Shown piece after piece: positions 31,111 through 43,016 of a stretch of DNA of 64,000 nt. The notes beneath the pieces were generated by a model. It worked only from the letters and a program-made list of their open reading frames with translations, did not search any database and was not told the origin of the DNA. Numbering within the stretch: the stretch's first letter is position 1; each line of letters opens with the position of its first letter. Origin of the DNA: Wolfiporia cocos (Eukaryota; Basidiomycota; Agaricomycetes; Polyporales; Phaeolaceae). The stretch covers positions 2,914,001-2,978,000 of the forward strand of contig JACCLO010000009.1 in NCBI GenBank assembly GCA_029448655.1, read 5' to 3'. Both the position numbers and the translations under genes were made by a program.

Positions 31111-33963
31111 GGCACTCGAGAAAGTGGTAGAGCAGCATCATATAGTACTGTACACGGAATCTGGTGAAAACAAACTATCAATTAGCTGAGTACTACTTAT
31201 AAATAAACATATTGAGCTAGTCATCATCACTACTAAGTCTGTCATCTGCGATCGGAGCCTCTGCTTCTGGTTGCACTGTGGAATCTGCCATTATTACTTT
31301 GCGTTCACTCTCTGGTCTTCTAGTGAATTGCTCAACAGCACTTCTGAGAGCTTGTAATCTCTCGGCCTTGAGCCACATCTCCTTCCGTTGGGGTATCAGT
31401 TTGTCTGTGTCATACTGCCGGTGCCAATCAATCTGAGCTTGAAGTTCCACCACATTCATCTGCTCAGTGATTGGAGCCAAGTCTAGAATGACCTTCAATG
31501 CAGCTAAGCGATCCTGTTTAGCCTCCCGCCCTGCTTCAGCGATTCTATTCAGTTTGCGCCTCCTTGTGACAATGCGATGATCTTCATCTGCCTGCTCCTT
31601 TCAGCGCTGCTTCTCCAGTCCACTAGCGTCAATCTCACATGCCCGTTTGCAAAGGAATGCCTGATTAGCAGGACCTAGATTCTCCTCAATATAGGTGGCA
31701 GTATCATTTATTTTGAATAAGGTACATGCGTTATATTGATGTACACTCATGCTGGGTGCCTGCCTTGCACTGACACGGTAGGTGACAAGGCCACTAAAAC
31801 CTTAGAGCAAACTGAGGGGAGCGAAGTGGATGAACGCCAAGTTCAGACTGGGGTTACCAGCTGAACGAGGTCTGCTATTATACTGCTGGGTTGTTTGTAC
31901 ATGTTTGCACTATAATGGCCATATATGGTAACTAAGAAGTCTGGGGCATGACTAGGGCAGGGGTCTAAGCCAGACTCTGAAATATAGAAGCGTAGCATAA
32001 TATGAAATACGTATCGGTCATCGTGGCTGTGTGGGAACAGGCCTGTGGGTCGTGATCTACGCGTTGCCTGGTTCCTTCCAGTGTATGATCCAGGCCTGGC
32101 TAGGCTTGGGGACTCTTGGGACCGGATCAGGCACGTTATCGTTATGGAAAGCTTTTGCCTGTGACAGTAGGATACAAGTGCCCCTTCATTGTCGTCATTT
32201 GTTGCCCACATCCATGCCTTCTTGCGATCCGCTGAAGATAAATTGTCGATAACCCCACCTGCTGCAGACTCGGTACTAAACCGCTCCCAGGTGGCAAGCG
32301 CACCTTTGCAAAATTCGGCGAGCAAGCGAGATAAATGCGGTAGAGATAAATGTGGTAATTTTAGCTGCATCTGGTGAATTGTGTAGATCACTTCTGGTCG
32401 CTCCGAGGGCTCTCCGTCAAGTGCTCCAGTGGAATATGATGCATCAGGTGCTAACAATAGCAGCGGATTTTCGGCAATATTTTTGCAGTGTGCCTTAACC
32501 CGGTTATGCAATGGCCCAAGATCCAGCAAATTGGTATGTTCCTTTTTAGGTCCACGCACCTGCCGGAGATAAGATTGCTTGTGAATAGAGTGCGAGGACA
32601 GCAAGCCCCGTGAGAGTGGGAATGTCATGGAGCTTTGAATAGGTTGGCTTCCATATGATTGAAGGTATGGTTATCCTTTTTGTCACGGATAGCCTCCAAG
32701 AACTGAATGTATAATGGCAGATGTACAAGCAACTCCTCAGCCGCAGTACAATGCGACTTTTAGCGTGTGTTGCTGGTATCCGGAAAATGTACCATCGCTC
32801 CCACGGCACTTGACGCTTCGAAGAAGATCCGGAAGCTGTCCTGCTGACCCTTCTTATCATCTTTGTGGCGGAAGATTGCCCCTGCTAGTTTCGTCGCTTT
32901 GATACCCCCTCCTTCAGACACTTCTTCTGCCCTTGACCTTGCTGCTGCATCTCCTAATGTAGCTGCTGCATGGTTGTCACGGTTCATCAATAGAACCGGC
33001 CCTGTAAGTCCTTCCCTTTCCCAGAATGTGATCATTTGTGCATTTCCACCTTTCACCGCATTCAGATCTTTGTGCATGCAGCACCCTCCCCACACAAAAG
33101 GACTTGTATGTTGCTTCTCCTCGTCAGCACATTGGGCATACTGCGCTTCCCCTAGTCATATCTTGACTCGTTCAAGTGTAACATGGTGCAATGCATCCTG
33201 CTCGGATTCCGACATCTGACTCCAGGTAGTCGCACCGCCAGCAGCTTCAACGGTATGTGCAAACTCCTCCTGCAGGATTGGTAACGGTACCTCTTTGCTC
33301 ATTGAAGCTAAAACTCTCTCGCCCAGCAGACTGTGGTCACAATTGACCTTCCAATCGTCCCGAATGAGAGCCACCAGCTTCTTCTGGTCTTCAGCATGGT
33401 CAGTATTGGCACCAGTAACTTTGGTAAGAAATGTTCGGGCATCTTGAGGGTTCTGCTGACCATGAGGGCTCGCATTGTATGTCTTGTAAATGTCAGCTGT
33501 AATGGCCTTCCATCCCTCTAGCTGAACCTCACTTGTGTGGTTACGTGCGGAGTGCATGCCGAGGAACCGGCGAACATGTGAGTCACCATTGTTGATGTAA
33601 ATGTTGTGTGACTCATAATTGACATGTTTGTGGGTAGTCCCATCCCCACTGAGTGTGATGCCTGATATACAAGGTATACGATATTAATAGAATTTTAGCC
33701 TGCAGATTATGTGTAAACCCACCTTCTGCTTGTGTGATATCATCTACTAACTGAATTCTTGAAGCAACATACCCCTCCACCATGATCCTACCAACAGATC
33801 GCTTGCTCAAGGATCCCTCAACAGTAACTCCACTAGCCACTGCGACCGCATTGATTGTTGTGCTGACTTGACTAACAGGGACTCCCTTTCCGACAAGGGT
33901 CCGGACAAGCGCACGTGTTTTGTTCGGAATAACCCCTTTAGTTTTCAGGCGCAGCCTGCTGAG

Positions 33964-34276
33964 TGTCACAAATTTCAAATCTAGCTTGCAAGCGCTTGCA
34001 AGCGATCGCAATGATCAGGTCTTGTGATACGATATCGATCATTGCAATGGGAACGATTTGGTTGCAATGCCATCACAATGCCCATCACAATCCCATCGCA
34101 ATCCCATCGCAATCGCATTGCAGCCGCATTGCAAGGGATTGTAATGTTTACGTAATGCTCGTATGCGCTATTGTAATCGCTGACGCTGCGCCAGTCACAT
34201 TGTGACTAATCGCATTCAGATTGCCATCCAATCGCAATGCCCCCTGGATTGCAATCGTTTTAGGAAATTTCTGACA
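33964..34276. mobile_element. CAAT-rich insert with short terminal inverted repeats
   Basis: 313 bp inside the transposase-like pseudogene. Ends TGTCACAAATTTC and GAAATTTCTGACA are inverted repeats with one mismatch. The interior is a degenerate array of units like CATCGCAATCC, CACAATGCC and GCATTGCAA. Coding similarity stops at its left edge and resumes at its right edge. No clear target duplication. Confidence 0.55.
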
Positions 34277-34848
34277 AGAGGCCTGCCAAAATATGTGTCG
34301 CTAATGCTTTCTTCGCACTGTGTATGGCGGCACGGACCTTCTGCCCTGGCATCCGATATATTCTGTTCCTCAAAGCTGCATTCTTTCTCCGGGGACTGGC
34401 ATTCTGGAGTTTAACATGGGTGAGATTTTCCTTTGTATCATTGATCTGTGTTTGAGCTGCCTTCTCTAGTGCGACCATCTGAGTATGCTGGTTCTCCAGG
34501 GAGGTCTGGAGCTGTCTGGTTGATTCAGTCAATCTTGTAAGCTCCTTCTCCAGGTCTTCCAGTTGTCTCCGGGACTCCACATGTAGATTTGCAATTTCTG
34601 CGGCATGCTTCTCGTCCTGGGATTGCTGTATCTCCCTATACTTGGCACGTAAGGCCTCCTCCGAATTCTTCATCTCTGCACTGAATTTAGCCTGCTCTTC
34701 CCTCCAAATAATCTCGGCCCTCCTGAGATTCTCTTCTAAGGCAGTGTAGGTGCTTATATGCTTCTTGAGTAACGCAAATTTTTCTCTAATGTGCTCATCT
34801 TTTAGTACCGCTTCGGAGCGTGCACGTGCGTCTTGTAATGCTGCGTCC

Positions 34849-35863
34849 TAGTGCTGGACAATTACTATTAAATATGCCACAGGGCTCGATAATAATGATA
34901 TGTATCATTACTTTGGTTGGTGCCCGGGGTATGTAATTGTGTTGTAATGGAATAGTATCATAATACTATTGTAATTGTATTTAATACTATCTATTGGTGT
35001 ACTGTCACACCATCCCAGTATCCAATCCCATGGCCTAGCCCTAGTTTCATCCATTCCTTTGTAACTATTATATTGGAAGCAGATTGCATCAGCATCAATG
35101 AACAAGCATTGGAAAGTGTATATTTACTAACAGAGAATAGGTGCTCAACTGAGATACTGCCATCCAGGATAGCAAGTATATCACAGATGATGCACAATAG
35201 TACAGGGAGGTGGCAAGCATGAGTCTGTGCCATATCACGAAATATGGAGATATTTGTACTAGTTTTGATTTAGAAGAGGAGTATTTTGCACACATTACAG
35301 TGGTTTGTGATAAAATGACATAATTCACATTGCATGTTTTCTGGACTGCATCAAGCATCAACAAAAACTGAAATCAGTATGCAGGATTGCTGAGAGCAAG
35401 GTTCACAGTTTGGAAGGCACCAATAATCTCCTTTTCCTGTGGTCAACAGAGCATCCAATCAGTTCCAACGGGTGCTTTCCAGGGCTGCAAAACTTCTGTA
35501 TTGATAGGCAGTGACATCTGCTGAGCACTACCTGCCAGTCAGCACAGCCTGCACCACATGTATTGTCAACAACAGAATGTTTTCTTTTCATTTTCATGGT
35601 CCAGAAAGATGCACCATGTCATTCTCATTGGGAATGGCTGTAATTTACATAGAAAAATGCATGCATGAGCTCACTTTGTGTCACATGACATCCCTACTGT
35701 TACTATTAAATAGAGTACCAGTATTATATTGTATTCATAATATAACATATTGTAATTCTTCATAATAGATGCCAGTAGGATCTGCCTCGACCGCGTATCT
35801 AATAGTATTATTATGATTTGATATTATTATAATCAATTATAATAGTAATCTTGGCCAGCACTA
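34849..35863. mobile_element. hAT-type MITE, TSD CTGCGTCC
   Basis: 1015 bp with TIRs TAGTGCTGG..TTACTATTA at both ends and an exact 8-bp duplication CTGCGTCC (34841-34848, 35864-35871), the hAT signature. AT-rich, no transposase ORF. It sits in the coiled-coil part of the pseudogene; the frame is continuous across the empty site. Confidence 0.9.
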
Positions 35864-36042
35864 CTGCGTCCAATGTCTCCCATGCTGTACGAAGTGTGTG
35901 TAATGATCATTTTGCCTCCTCCATGATCCTGATGCACTCTGCCTGCAGTGCTGCATTGTTCTTCCAGCTTCTGTTAAGTTCCTGCTCCCTTCTAGCCCAT
36001 TCAATCCTCACTTCTTTTATCTCCTGCTTCAGTGTCTCTCTA

Positions 36043-36526
36043 TGTCACAACAATTTCTGTGATGCCTCACAATACAATTACACAGGGAGTCGAACCCTCA
36101 ACCTCCTGGATACACCATCAGGTGACGTCTTACAACATCACCACCCCCATACTAGTTAGCACGCGGCTAGCCCCCGGTCACATGGTAGTGTTACATAAGT
36201 GTTCGAGTTCCTGACCGTTAGGTGCGTGCGCACAGGCCACGTCACTTTAGGGCAAGGGTAGTTACTTAGTACTACAGCGCTACTACCATGTATATAACCT
36301 TAGGGTTCTGAGGCGTCTTACCTCAGAACCTTAATTCTCGACCATGCCTTAGGGCACTTAACTCCATCTCTCGCTGTGTGTCTCCACACTGCTAGTCTTG
36401 TTGCTGTGACTCAACAGTTCTTCTATGACACTGGGACCTTCGGCTTTGGTACCTTAGGTTATGTCTAGTCGGAAGGCTTGTTAGTAGGGCGACGACGTTG
36501 AGGGATGACCCAAGAGTTTTGGGTCA
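36043..36526 (+). repeat. Solo LTR, family C, TSD CTCTA
   Basis: TGTCACAACAATTTC..TTTTGGGTCA, 484 bp, flanked by CTCTA at 36038-36042 and 36527-36531. TATATAACC near 36291, palindrome GGTTCTGAGG/CCTCAGAACC at 36304-36313/36321-36330, then ATTCTCGACCATG. The antisense strand carries a B-box-perfect GGTTCGACTCC near 36080 and an A-box-like TAGCCGCGTGCTAACTAG. Confidence 0.85.
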
Positions 36527-36863
36527 CTCTAGCTCCCTGTGTTGCCTTCCTCTCCTTCTTCAATGCCACCTCTCCTTGCCTGATCTTCTCACATAATCTG
36601 TCTTTAGTCTCCCATGCTCGACTTTCACGGCGCTGAGCATTGCCAAGCTCGCAATGCAGGCCCCGGTTTTTTTCTGCTGCATGAGTGAGGTTTTGTTCTA
36701 GTCTCTGTATGGTGGCAAAGTCTTCTGCAGGCTCATACTTGTGCATATTTCCGTCTTGACGTGCTGTGCGATGGCACTGAATTTGAGCTAAATTATGCAA
36801 GGAATGAGCCTTTTGGCTCCGAGACCTCTTGCGCATCAAATATGTGGCGAATATATAGAGCAT

Positions 36864-37799
36864 GTTATTCTCTTTTCAAAGAATGAGATATTATATTTAC
36901 AGCTTCAAAGACCTTGCGTGCTTGCACGAGAGGCGAATTTTACTCATTACTCGGAGTGCACACATGTGCTTGTCGCGTCGGCATTGCTCAAGGTCACCTG
37001 ACATGTGCACAGGCCTAAACAGGCAATTGGCTGTCATCTATGTTGTTGACATCAATGTGAAATGTTTCATTCATGCTATTGTTGATGGCTGAAACTCATG
37101 TAGTAATGATGGTTTCTCACTAATTTACATCAATCCTTGGGAACAGATTTTTGATTTCTGCACTATATCTTGTGTTACAAAAGCTCAGTTGCACATATCT
37201 CAGCAATGGACATGATTGACGAAATTCTATTCCCAAGGATTGTTAGTTTTTGAGCTTCTCGTGATATCATCCCACTAAAGTGAACTGAATAGAGCTCTCA
37301 GTGAATATCTGTACAATTTCACCATAATTTCTGCAGATGCCACTGACCGATGTCAGCTGCCAGGCTGATGCAATCAAATCTTGTTACAGATGCTGTCACA
37401 ATAATGCGCCTAGCGCCTACATTAATGTGCACAAAGCTCTTCAATCATGAGCTGTCCGGCAGATGCCGTTAGTGCAGTGTTGCCCCTCCCCAATGATAGT
37501 TAAGAGGTGAAGGTGTTGTGTATGGTTTCTTTATCTGTATTGTGGTTATAGGGTTGTGATATGAAAGTGAGTAGGTCTTAGGGTAGTGGTATTTGTACTA
37601 CTTGTGAAGAGAACTGTATAGTAGGGTGTAGGGCTGGCTTTGGGGTGAAGGGTTCACTTACACAATGGGACCTCAAGATGGCCTTGAGGTGTTGCACACA
37701 TCCATCTTGATACAGGGTCTTTGGCTTCTAGTTCTAGAAAACAAAATGAGCTTGATTTTTCCTGACAGCAACTGATTATTATGTTCTACAAAAGAGCTT
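36864..37799. other. Unassigned stretch
   Basis: Short frames at 36795-37092, nothing recognised. Contains the repeat terminus GTTGCCCCTCCCCA at 37479. No gene called. Confidence 0.3.
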
Positions 37800-37956
37800 G
37801 TTATGGGCCATATACCTGTTCACTACACTTGAGTCACAAGTATAATCTTCTGTACCAAGTATAGAGACTTGTCATTTGTGTGATACCCTAAGTCTAAAGA
37901 TTCAGGGGTTGTTCAATATTCAGTACACATCAAAGAATATATCAATTCAAGGTGCA
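37800..37956 (-). repeat. Family D LTR fragment
   Basis: TTATGGGCCATATACCTGTTCACTAC and following bases match the antisense start of D LTRs at 23756 and 26296; truncated at 37956 by a C-type LTR. Confidence 0.5.
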
Positions 37957-39496
37957 TGTCAATTAGGGGTGATGCAGAATTGCGCCATGGTAAATATGAC
38001 ACAGATGGCTCTGTGGGACTCACCAAGCCAGTATCCTGCGATGAACTAGGCGACTTAGGTGAGGAAGAGGTTATCAGGCACGGTAGTAGGTGGAAGGTTC
38101 TTCTACGGCGCACGCCGAGAAGAATAGAACTAAGGTTATAGGCCGTCAAGGCCCTACTTATATACACAAATATAACGGGTCATGTGCTACTGTATAGTGC
38201 ATGCCCGATAAGGAGTGTGGGCTTGGTTGCCATAAGGGCGACCAAGTGGTACGACTACTCTACAAAGGTCGTGACCCGCCGGTAATGGCCGAGCCAATGG
38301 TAAAGAGAGAGCGTATGGTCTCATCGTTAGATGGACATGTGAATGCGGGCGCAGCCCGGGTATAAGGGATGCCGGTTGCCGGATACCGTGAGGTATAATG
38401 GCGATTGGCCGGTCATCGTGTGCTGACCAAGGCGGAACGCCGAGGTCGTAATGCTATTGGGCCAGCAGGCACCGTAGCATGTGATATGTCCGGACCGGAA
38501 GGTTACCGGAACATATGGTGGTCTTAGCCGTGAGGCGAGGACCGGTGTTTGGGCAACGCCGTGATGGCAGAAGCCCGGGACTTGGAGACCGCCGAGTCCG
38601 TGGAATGGCCGAGAAGGCCGAGCCTATAGCGATATTGCCTTGGTGCTAATATAGTGCTATTTGGCCGTGTTGCCATTATTATGCGAAGGCGTGGCGCGCC
38701 TGAGGTGCCATTGTGATCAAGGATCTTATGGCGGTGGGAAGCCGGGAAGGCCGACCCAATAGTACAAGGCCGTGAGGCATTGTTTGTACTTGTGGACATT
38801 ATTATGCGAGCGTGCCGCGCTCGGCCTATCATTATGATCTAGGATCTATGACGTGGCTGGTCTTGCTCTGACGGGCGAGACCTGTATGACGTAGCCGTAC
38901 TATGCTATTGGACCGGAAGGTGCCGTAGCGTTATGTAAGCTGGTCATGTGGTGATAAGCCCAGTTAAGAGCTTGTCGTGGTGGCAATGGGAGTTAACCCG
39001 TAGATAACTTGTAGGTAGACGTATAAATCCCAGGTAAATTGCTATAATCGTAGGAAAAATGCTGTAAGCCCCAGATAAATCTGTGACAAAATATATTCCC
39101 TCTGCTCGTCTCGAACTAAGCAACAGACGTTCCCAGTCACCTGACCAGTTAGAGTACATGCGCACGGTCCGTTACGCTACCTTGTAGATAGGTCACCTGA
39201 GCGGTATTATGTAAGGCGTTTACTGGTCTGCTATTAGGCGCATGTGCACAGGCCATGCTGCTTTAGGGCAAGACATATAGCCAGTAGTTACAGCGTCTCT
39301 CAATGTATATATACTGCACCAGTCTGAGGCTTACTCCTCAGACTGATCAATCTATCATGGGTCACTAAGACCTACTCTACCACCTTGCCTCACTGCGCTC
39401 AGAGACTCCTTGACTGCGTCGCCCATCAAGCCCTTAGAGTGTGAGGGTTACTAGGGATTCACGTCGTTGGACGTTGAGTAGTAGGGCGTTGAGGGG
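37957..39496 (+). repeat. C-type LTR split by the F LTR
   Basis: Begins TGTCAATTAGGGG at 37957, resumes at 39094 with TATTCCCTCTGCTC. TATATATACTG near 39306, palindrome AGTCTGAGG/CCTCAGACT at 39321-39329/39336-39344. The right end is lost where a D fragment begins. Confidence 0.5.
37997..39088 (-). repeat. Solo LTR, family F, TSD AAATA
   Basis: TGACACAGATGG..AAATCTGTGACA, 1092 bp, flanked by AAATA at 37992-37996 and 39089-39093. Reverse orientation of the F copy at 11511-12586. TATATAAG read on the minus strand near 38158. Confidence 0.88.
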
Positions 39497-40675
39497 TATG
39501 CTCGTGATCTTACTGGGCGCATCCCCAGTTGTACTAGTCTATAGGGCTCGTTTCATCTTTGGCAGATCCAACCCTGCCATCGTTTCATGTTCATCGTTTA
39601 TTAGCTGATAGATGGCGTTCAACCGCCATCATTCCTATCTATCATCTCAGATATATCACTCCATACTTATCAGATGTTTGGGACTATAGCGTAGATAGTA
39701 TCTGTGGCATCTGGGACAGACTTGACCCCTGAAACCTAGCGTAGTATAAAAACTCATGTACTTACCGTCGAGGCTCTTCAGCTCGACCTTGTTGTATAAA
39801 CAAGAAGTCATATACTCGTTCTCAAACGTAGGAAACTACGCTCAGTATTTCTCACTTGAGCAACCGAACGACTAAGTCCTCGTGCACACTGACTTCTCGG
39901 ACTTAGGCGAGTCTTATATTCCATTCGACTCGCACTTGAACAGATTATATCCTCTAACGCGTATTGGATATTAACCGATCCCCTAAGGACTTCACTTAGG
40001 ACCCGAAGGCATCTAACGAGTATTTGCCTTGCATACGGCGACGTGCCTACGTGCAGAAGAACGATCTATATTCACGACTCGAATATACGAATGGGTGTCA
40101 CGGACTCACCAGTCCGTGCGACCCTGGACTCAGGGGGATCCATACAGGCCTGCAACGAGGCTACAAGGCGCCGCACCAGCGCTGAACGCAGAGGCTCATG
40201 CACGCATGTCTTACGTCGAGATAGTGGCGGCGGCTCACAGTCAAGTCAGACGAGATAAGGGCCCCGGGCCAGCAGTAACACAGACTAGATGGAGAGTGAG
40301 GCACAGACGTGCATTGACGAGAATCTCAAAGATGGGGCTGTAAGGCCACCATCCGTCGTACTTATACATCTGTAGCTGGCCAGTAAGGGCCGCCCTAAAC
40401 TAATGGCCTGTGCGCACATTATGTAAGAGGACACATGACTATGTAACTACTGTAACGATGTAACGGGTGTGATCGTAGCGTGTCCGTACCTGAGGCGCGC
40501 GCTACCCTACAGCGCTAATCAACGACCAGGTGATCTACATTATCTGGGAGTGACGTGAGAGGTAGCTAAGGCGCAGAGAGGCGGCGTACGCCTAGCGCCG
40601 CCCGTACAACCTATAGCGAGGGAGTCTAAACCTGTCAGGACAAAGTTTGTGACAATGGGTATTCGACCCGTAACA
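39497..40675 (+). repeat. Family D LTR fragment split by an A LTR
   Basis: Lacks the first ~100 bp; begins TCTTACTGGGCGCATCCCC and ends TTCGACCCGTAACA at 40675. Arms GTCGAG/CTCGAC at 39767-39772/39782-39787. Interrupted by the A LTR 40096-40654. Confidence 0.65.
40096..40654 (-). repeat. Solo LTR, family A, TSD ATGGG
   Basis: TGTCACGGACTC..AAAGTTTGTGACA, 559 bp, flanked by ATGGG at 40091-40095 and 40655-40659. Sense minus. Confidence 0.88.
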
Positions 40676-40825
40676 CATGGTCTGTGCGTACGCATGAGTC
40701 AGCACATCACATGTATCTACATTACATAAGCAAGCCAGACGCTGACCATGAGGGGGGCTACACATAACCGCTATACTACAAGTCGCAGATCACGTGACTG
40801 TACATACGATGAGACGAGGGATCAA

Positions 40826-42980
40826 CCCCAGTGAAAGTACCTCATACCAGAATCTACCAATAGATAACGGGTATGATAGGGGTTAAAATTAGATGGTAGA
40901 ATAGCATGCGTTATATTTTAGGCGCCTGGTAACATAGTAGTAGCTACTGTAAGATGCCGAAAGCTATGAAGGTAGTATTAGGCATGTAGGACGGATACCC
41001 AAAAATTTGAAAATTATATCCCCGTCTACTGGAAGCTAGAGAAAAATACTCGGGGCCCTGGGTTGAGAAATACTGCCTGCCAAAAGCTCCCAGAATATAC
41101 TCATTGCCAGTGGCCTTTACTCCCAAATCAATCAGAACGTACAAATTCATATCATTGTCCATTTTATAAGCTGCTGCAAACCACAGAAAGCTACCAGAAC
41201 ATAATCTGCATCTTTTGATGCAAGTTCCGCATCGTATCAAACATCTACCAGAATCCATCCCCAATTCCTTGCCTCCCTTGTTAGCGACTAGCAGAGAATA
41301 CCGGATCATATCAGTAGAGAGTCTGAGCACATACAATGGAATTTGCAAATTGACCAGGGCAATCCTATGTGTGTATCAGAATCCACCAAGTTCTATCGCT
41401 CTAGAAAGCATGCGACTCACTGGAAAAAGCGCATGTTTCGTCATGTTCACTAAGTCATCCAGAAGCGACGCCAGCTACACAGCCTCGTTGTACATCAGCT
41501 CAACCTGGCACAGGGGCGCGAGCCGCGCTTTCAGCTGCATGCATGCGCTTGCGGTCGGGGAGCTTGTGGATGAGCAGGAGGATGAACGCAATGGCAATCC
41601 CGCCTATCGGAAGGTTGATGTAGAAGCACCGGCGCCACGAGGCTTTGCTTGTGAACATGCCTGTGCGGGGTTGTCAGCTGCGGGTGCGTGCGCATGAGAT
41701 GTGTGTGTACCTCCGAGAACCTACATGGCCAGGTGGGTGAGCCAGCATTGGGTGAGAGGAAAGAGAGACGAACTGGGCCAAGGACGTTGGCGAGCACGAG
41801 GCAGGCGTACATTGCACCCATGTAGCGGCCACACTCCTGGAGGGGAACCATTCTGCATGTGGTACGTCAGCTCCGCCACAGCAGTTGAAACAAAATACGT
41901 ACTGGCTTATCATGACCATGATGACCACCTATGTGCGCCGCCAGTCCTGTGCGCAGAATTCAATACTTAGAACATGCACCATGAGCCCTGCACCACCGAT
42001 GCCAGGGACCGCAAGCACACAGCAGAGCCAGATGAAATTTTGCGCGGTTGCCATCATCAGTGAGCCAAACTCAAAGATGCTGATTGCGATGAAGAGCATC
42101 AACTGCGCTGCACGCATCAGCACCGACCGTTTGTGCGCGCTGCTCACGCACCTTGCAACCGAAGAAGACGCATGCATGCCCGAAAAATGGCTGGAAGATG
42201 GTCGATGTTAGCAAGTATGCCGTCGCGATCCCTGCGCACGCTGTACATCAGTGTTCTTCTCCAGCATCAGCTTATCAGAAAATAAAATGATGAAAGAGCG
42301 TGCAGATCTACAAGGTCCGCGAAGACAGCAGGGTTCAGAAGAACGGTCCCTACAGGAACGGACAGAACACAGTACGAGGAAGAGAGGCACAGAGACACAT
42401 CACCCACTTCACTGCATTTCATAGGATGCCCTCTCCGTGCCATCGCACGATGCGGGCCTGCACTGGATCCGTCCCACACATTGGGCAGAGGCCCAAGTCA
42501 TCGAGGCTCTAGTAAGCGTGGCAGGCACCCCCCCACCGCAGGTCAGCTGAACCGCTTCGCCTTACCAGAGCTGCACATACCTGGGGAAATGGTGGAAGTA
42601 TGAGGTAGAGATAAGAAAAATAGACGGACGACTCGAGACAGTACTTGTACTATGACACAATTGAATGACCAGCTCACGTGAGCGCTTGGACTTGCTGCTT
42701 GCGACGAAGTCGAAGAAAATGCTGCCCTTTTTGACTTGACGTCGGCTTGTGGTTTTGCGATTGGACGTCTGCTCGAAAAATGCTCAGATGTGACTATTAA
42801 TCGATATTAACTAAGTATGTATGGATATGACAAAAGTCTTGGCATCGGTCATCGGACTGCTTGTACTCTTGGCATTTAGCTTTCAATATCATTGTGGTGA
42901 AAATCAGTATCTCAATAGTATGATTTTATATTTTCTGATATTTAAAGGTATCTTAAGGATATGTGGGACTTTCACTGGGG
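40826..42980. mobile_element. CCCCAGTG-ended TIR transposon carrying an MFS gene fragment, TSD ATCAA
   Basis: Left end CCCCAGTGAAAGTACCTCAT at 40826; right end reads CCCCAGTGAAAGTCCCACAT on the opposite strand at 42980. ATCAA precedes and follows (40821-40825, 42981-42985), inside an E LTR whose halves flank it. No transposase seen, so non-autonomous. A second right end of the family is at 44153, and a related body lacking the MFS part lies at about 54380-55330. The superfamily is unclear; a 5-bp duplication is unusual for common cut-and-paste families. Confidence 0.7.
41500..42180 (-). pseudogene. Fragment of a DHA2-type MFS multidrug transporter inside the transposon
   Basis: Minus-strand pieces in the right order for a 14-TM drug:H+ antiporter. 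First FEFGSLMMATAQNFIWLCC with GIGGAGLM (42177-41935), then VPLQECGRYMGAMYACLVLA (about 41850-41770), then SWRRCFYINLPIGGIAIAF with KLPDRKR (about 41640-41510). The family signature GWRxCFYINLPIGG is clear. Gaps of about 80-130 bp between pieces look like former introns. Start, most helices and the C-terminus are missing, and one Arg/Gly in the VPLQERG motif is Cys. A captured, non-functional host gene segment. Confidence 0.75.
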
Positions 42981-43016
42981 ATCAACCCCTAGGGGGGGCA
43001 GAATAAATCTGTGACA

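Larger units (their letters stand above)
31217..36863 (-). pseudogene. Transposase-like multi-copy basidiomycete gene, broken
   Basis: One long minus-strand gene remnant. N-terminal coiled coil (36863-34280, interrupted), then SLSKRSVGRIMVEGYVASR.., HNIYINNGD.., SEVQLEGWKAI.., CCMHKDLNAVKGG, LLMNRDNHAA, HKDDKKGQQDSF, FPDTSNTRYQSHC, LDLGPLHNRVKAHC, ATWERF, NDDNEGAL, and a charged C-terminus ending at TAG 31217. These motifs recur, as I recall, in uncharacterised proteins present in many copies in Agaricomycetes, which suggests mobile origin; I cannot assign a transposase superfamily. Breaks: stops near 33157 and 35925, a 1-nt frameshift near 32600, the C-terminal part split in frames at 32000-31500, and insertions at 33964-34276, 34849-35863 and 36043-36526. 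Removing the MITE and LTR restores an open frame across both sites, so the gene was intact when they inserted. Confidence 0.65.
40676..43016 (-). repeat. Family E LTR fragment interrupted by a TIR transposon
   Basis: 40676-40825 plus 42986-43016 together match the second half of the E LTR at 54018-54366 (TGCATGAGTCAGCACATCAC-like block, GACCATGAGGGGGGCTAC, end AATAAATCTGTGACA). The intervening 2155-bp element is flanked by ATCAA. Confidence 0.65.

Noticed and set aside
34080..34130. Possible CRISPR-like array of CATCGCAATCC units
   Set aside because: Eukaryotic context, units contiguous and degenerate, no spacers of constant length.
36060..36190. Possible tRNA gene (perfect B box)
   Set aside because: No complete cloverleaf or acceptor stem can be drawn; it lies inside an LTR with a 5-bp duplication.
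40944..41348. 134-aa minus-strand frame
   Set aside because: Within the AT-rich subterminal part of the transposon; no recognisable motifs and no counterpart in the related copy.
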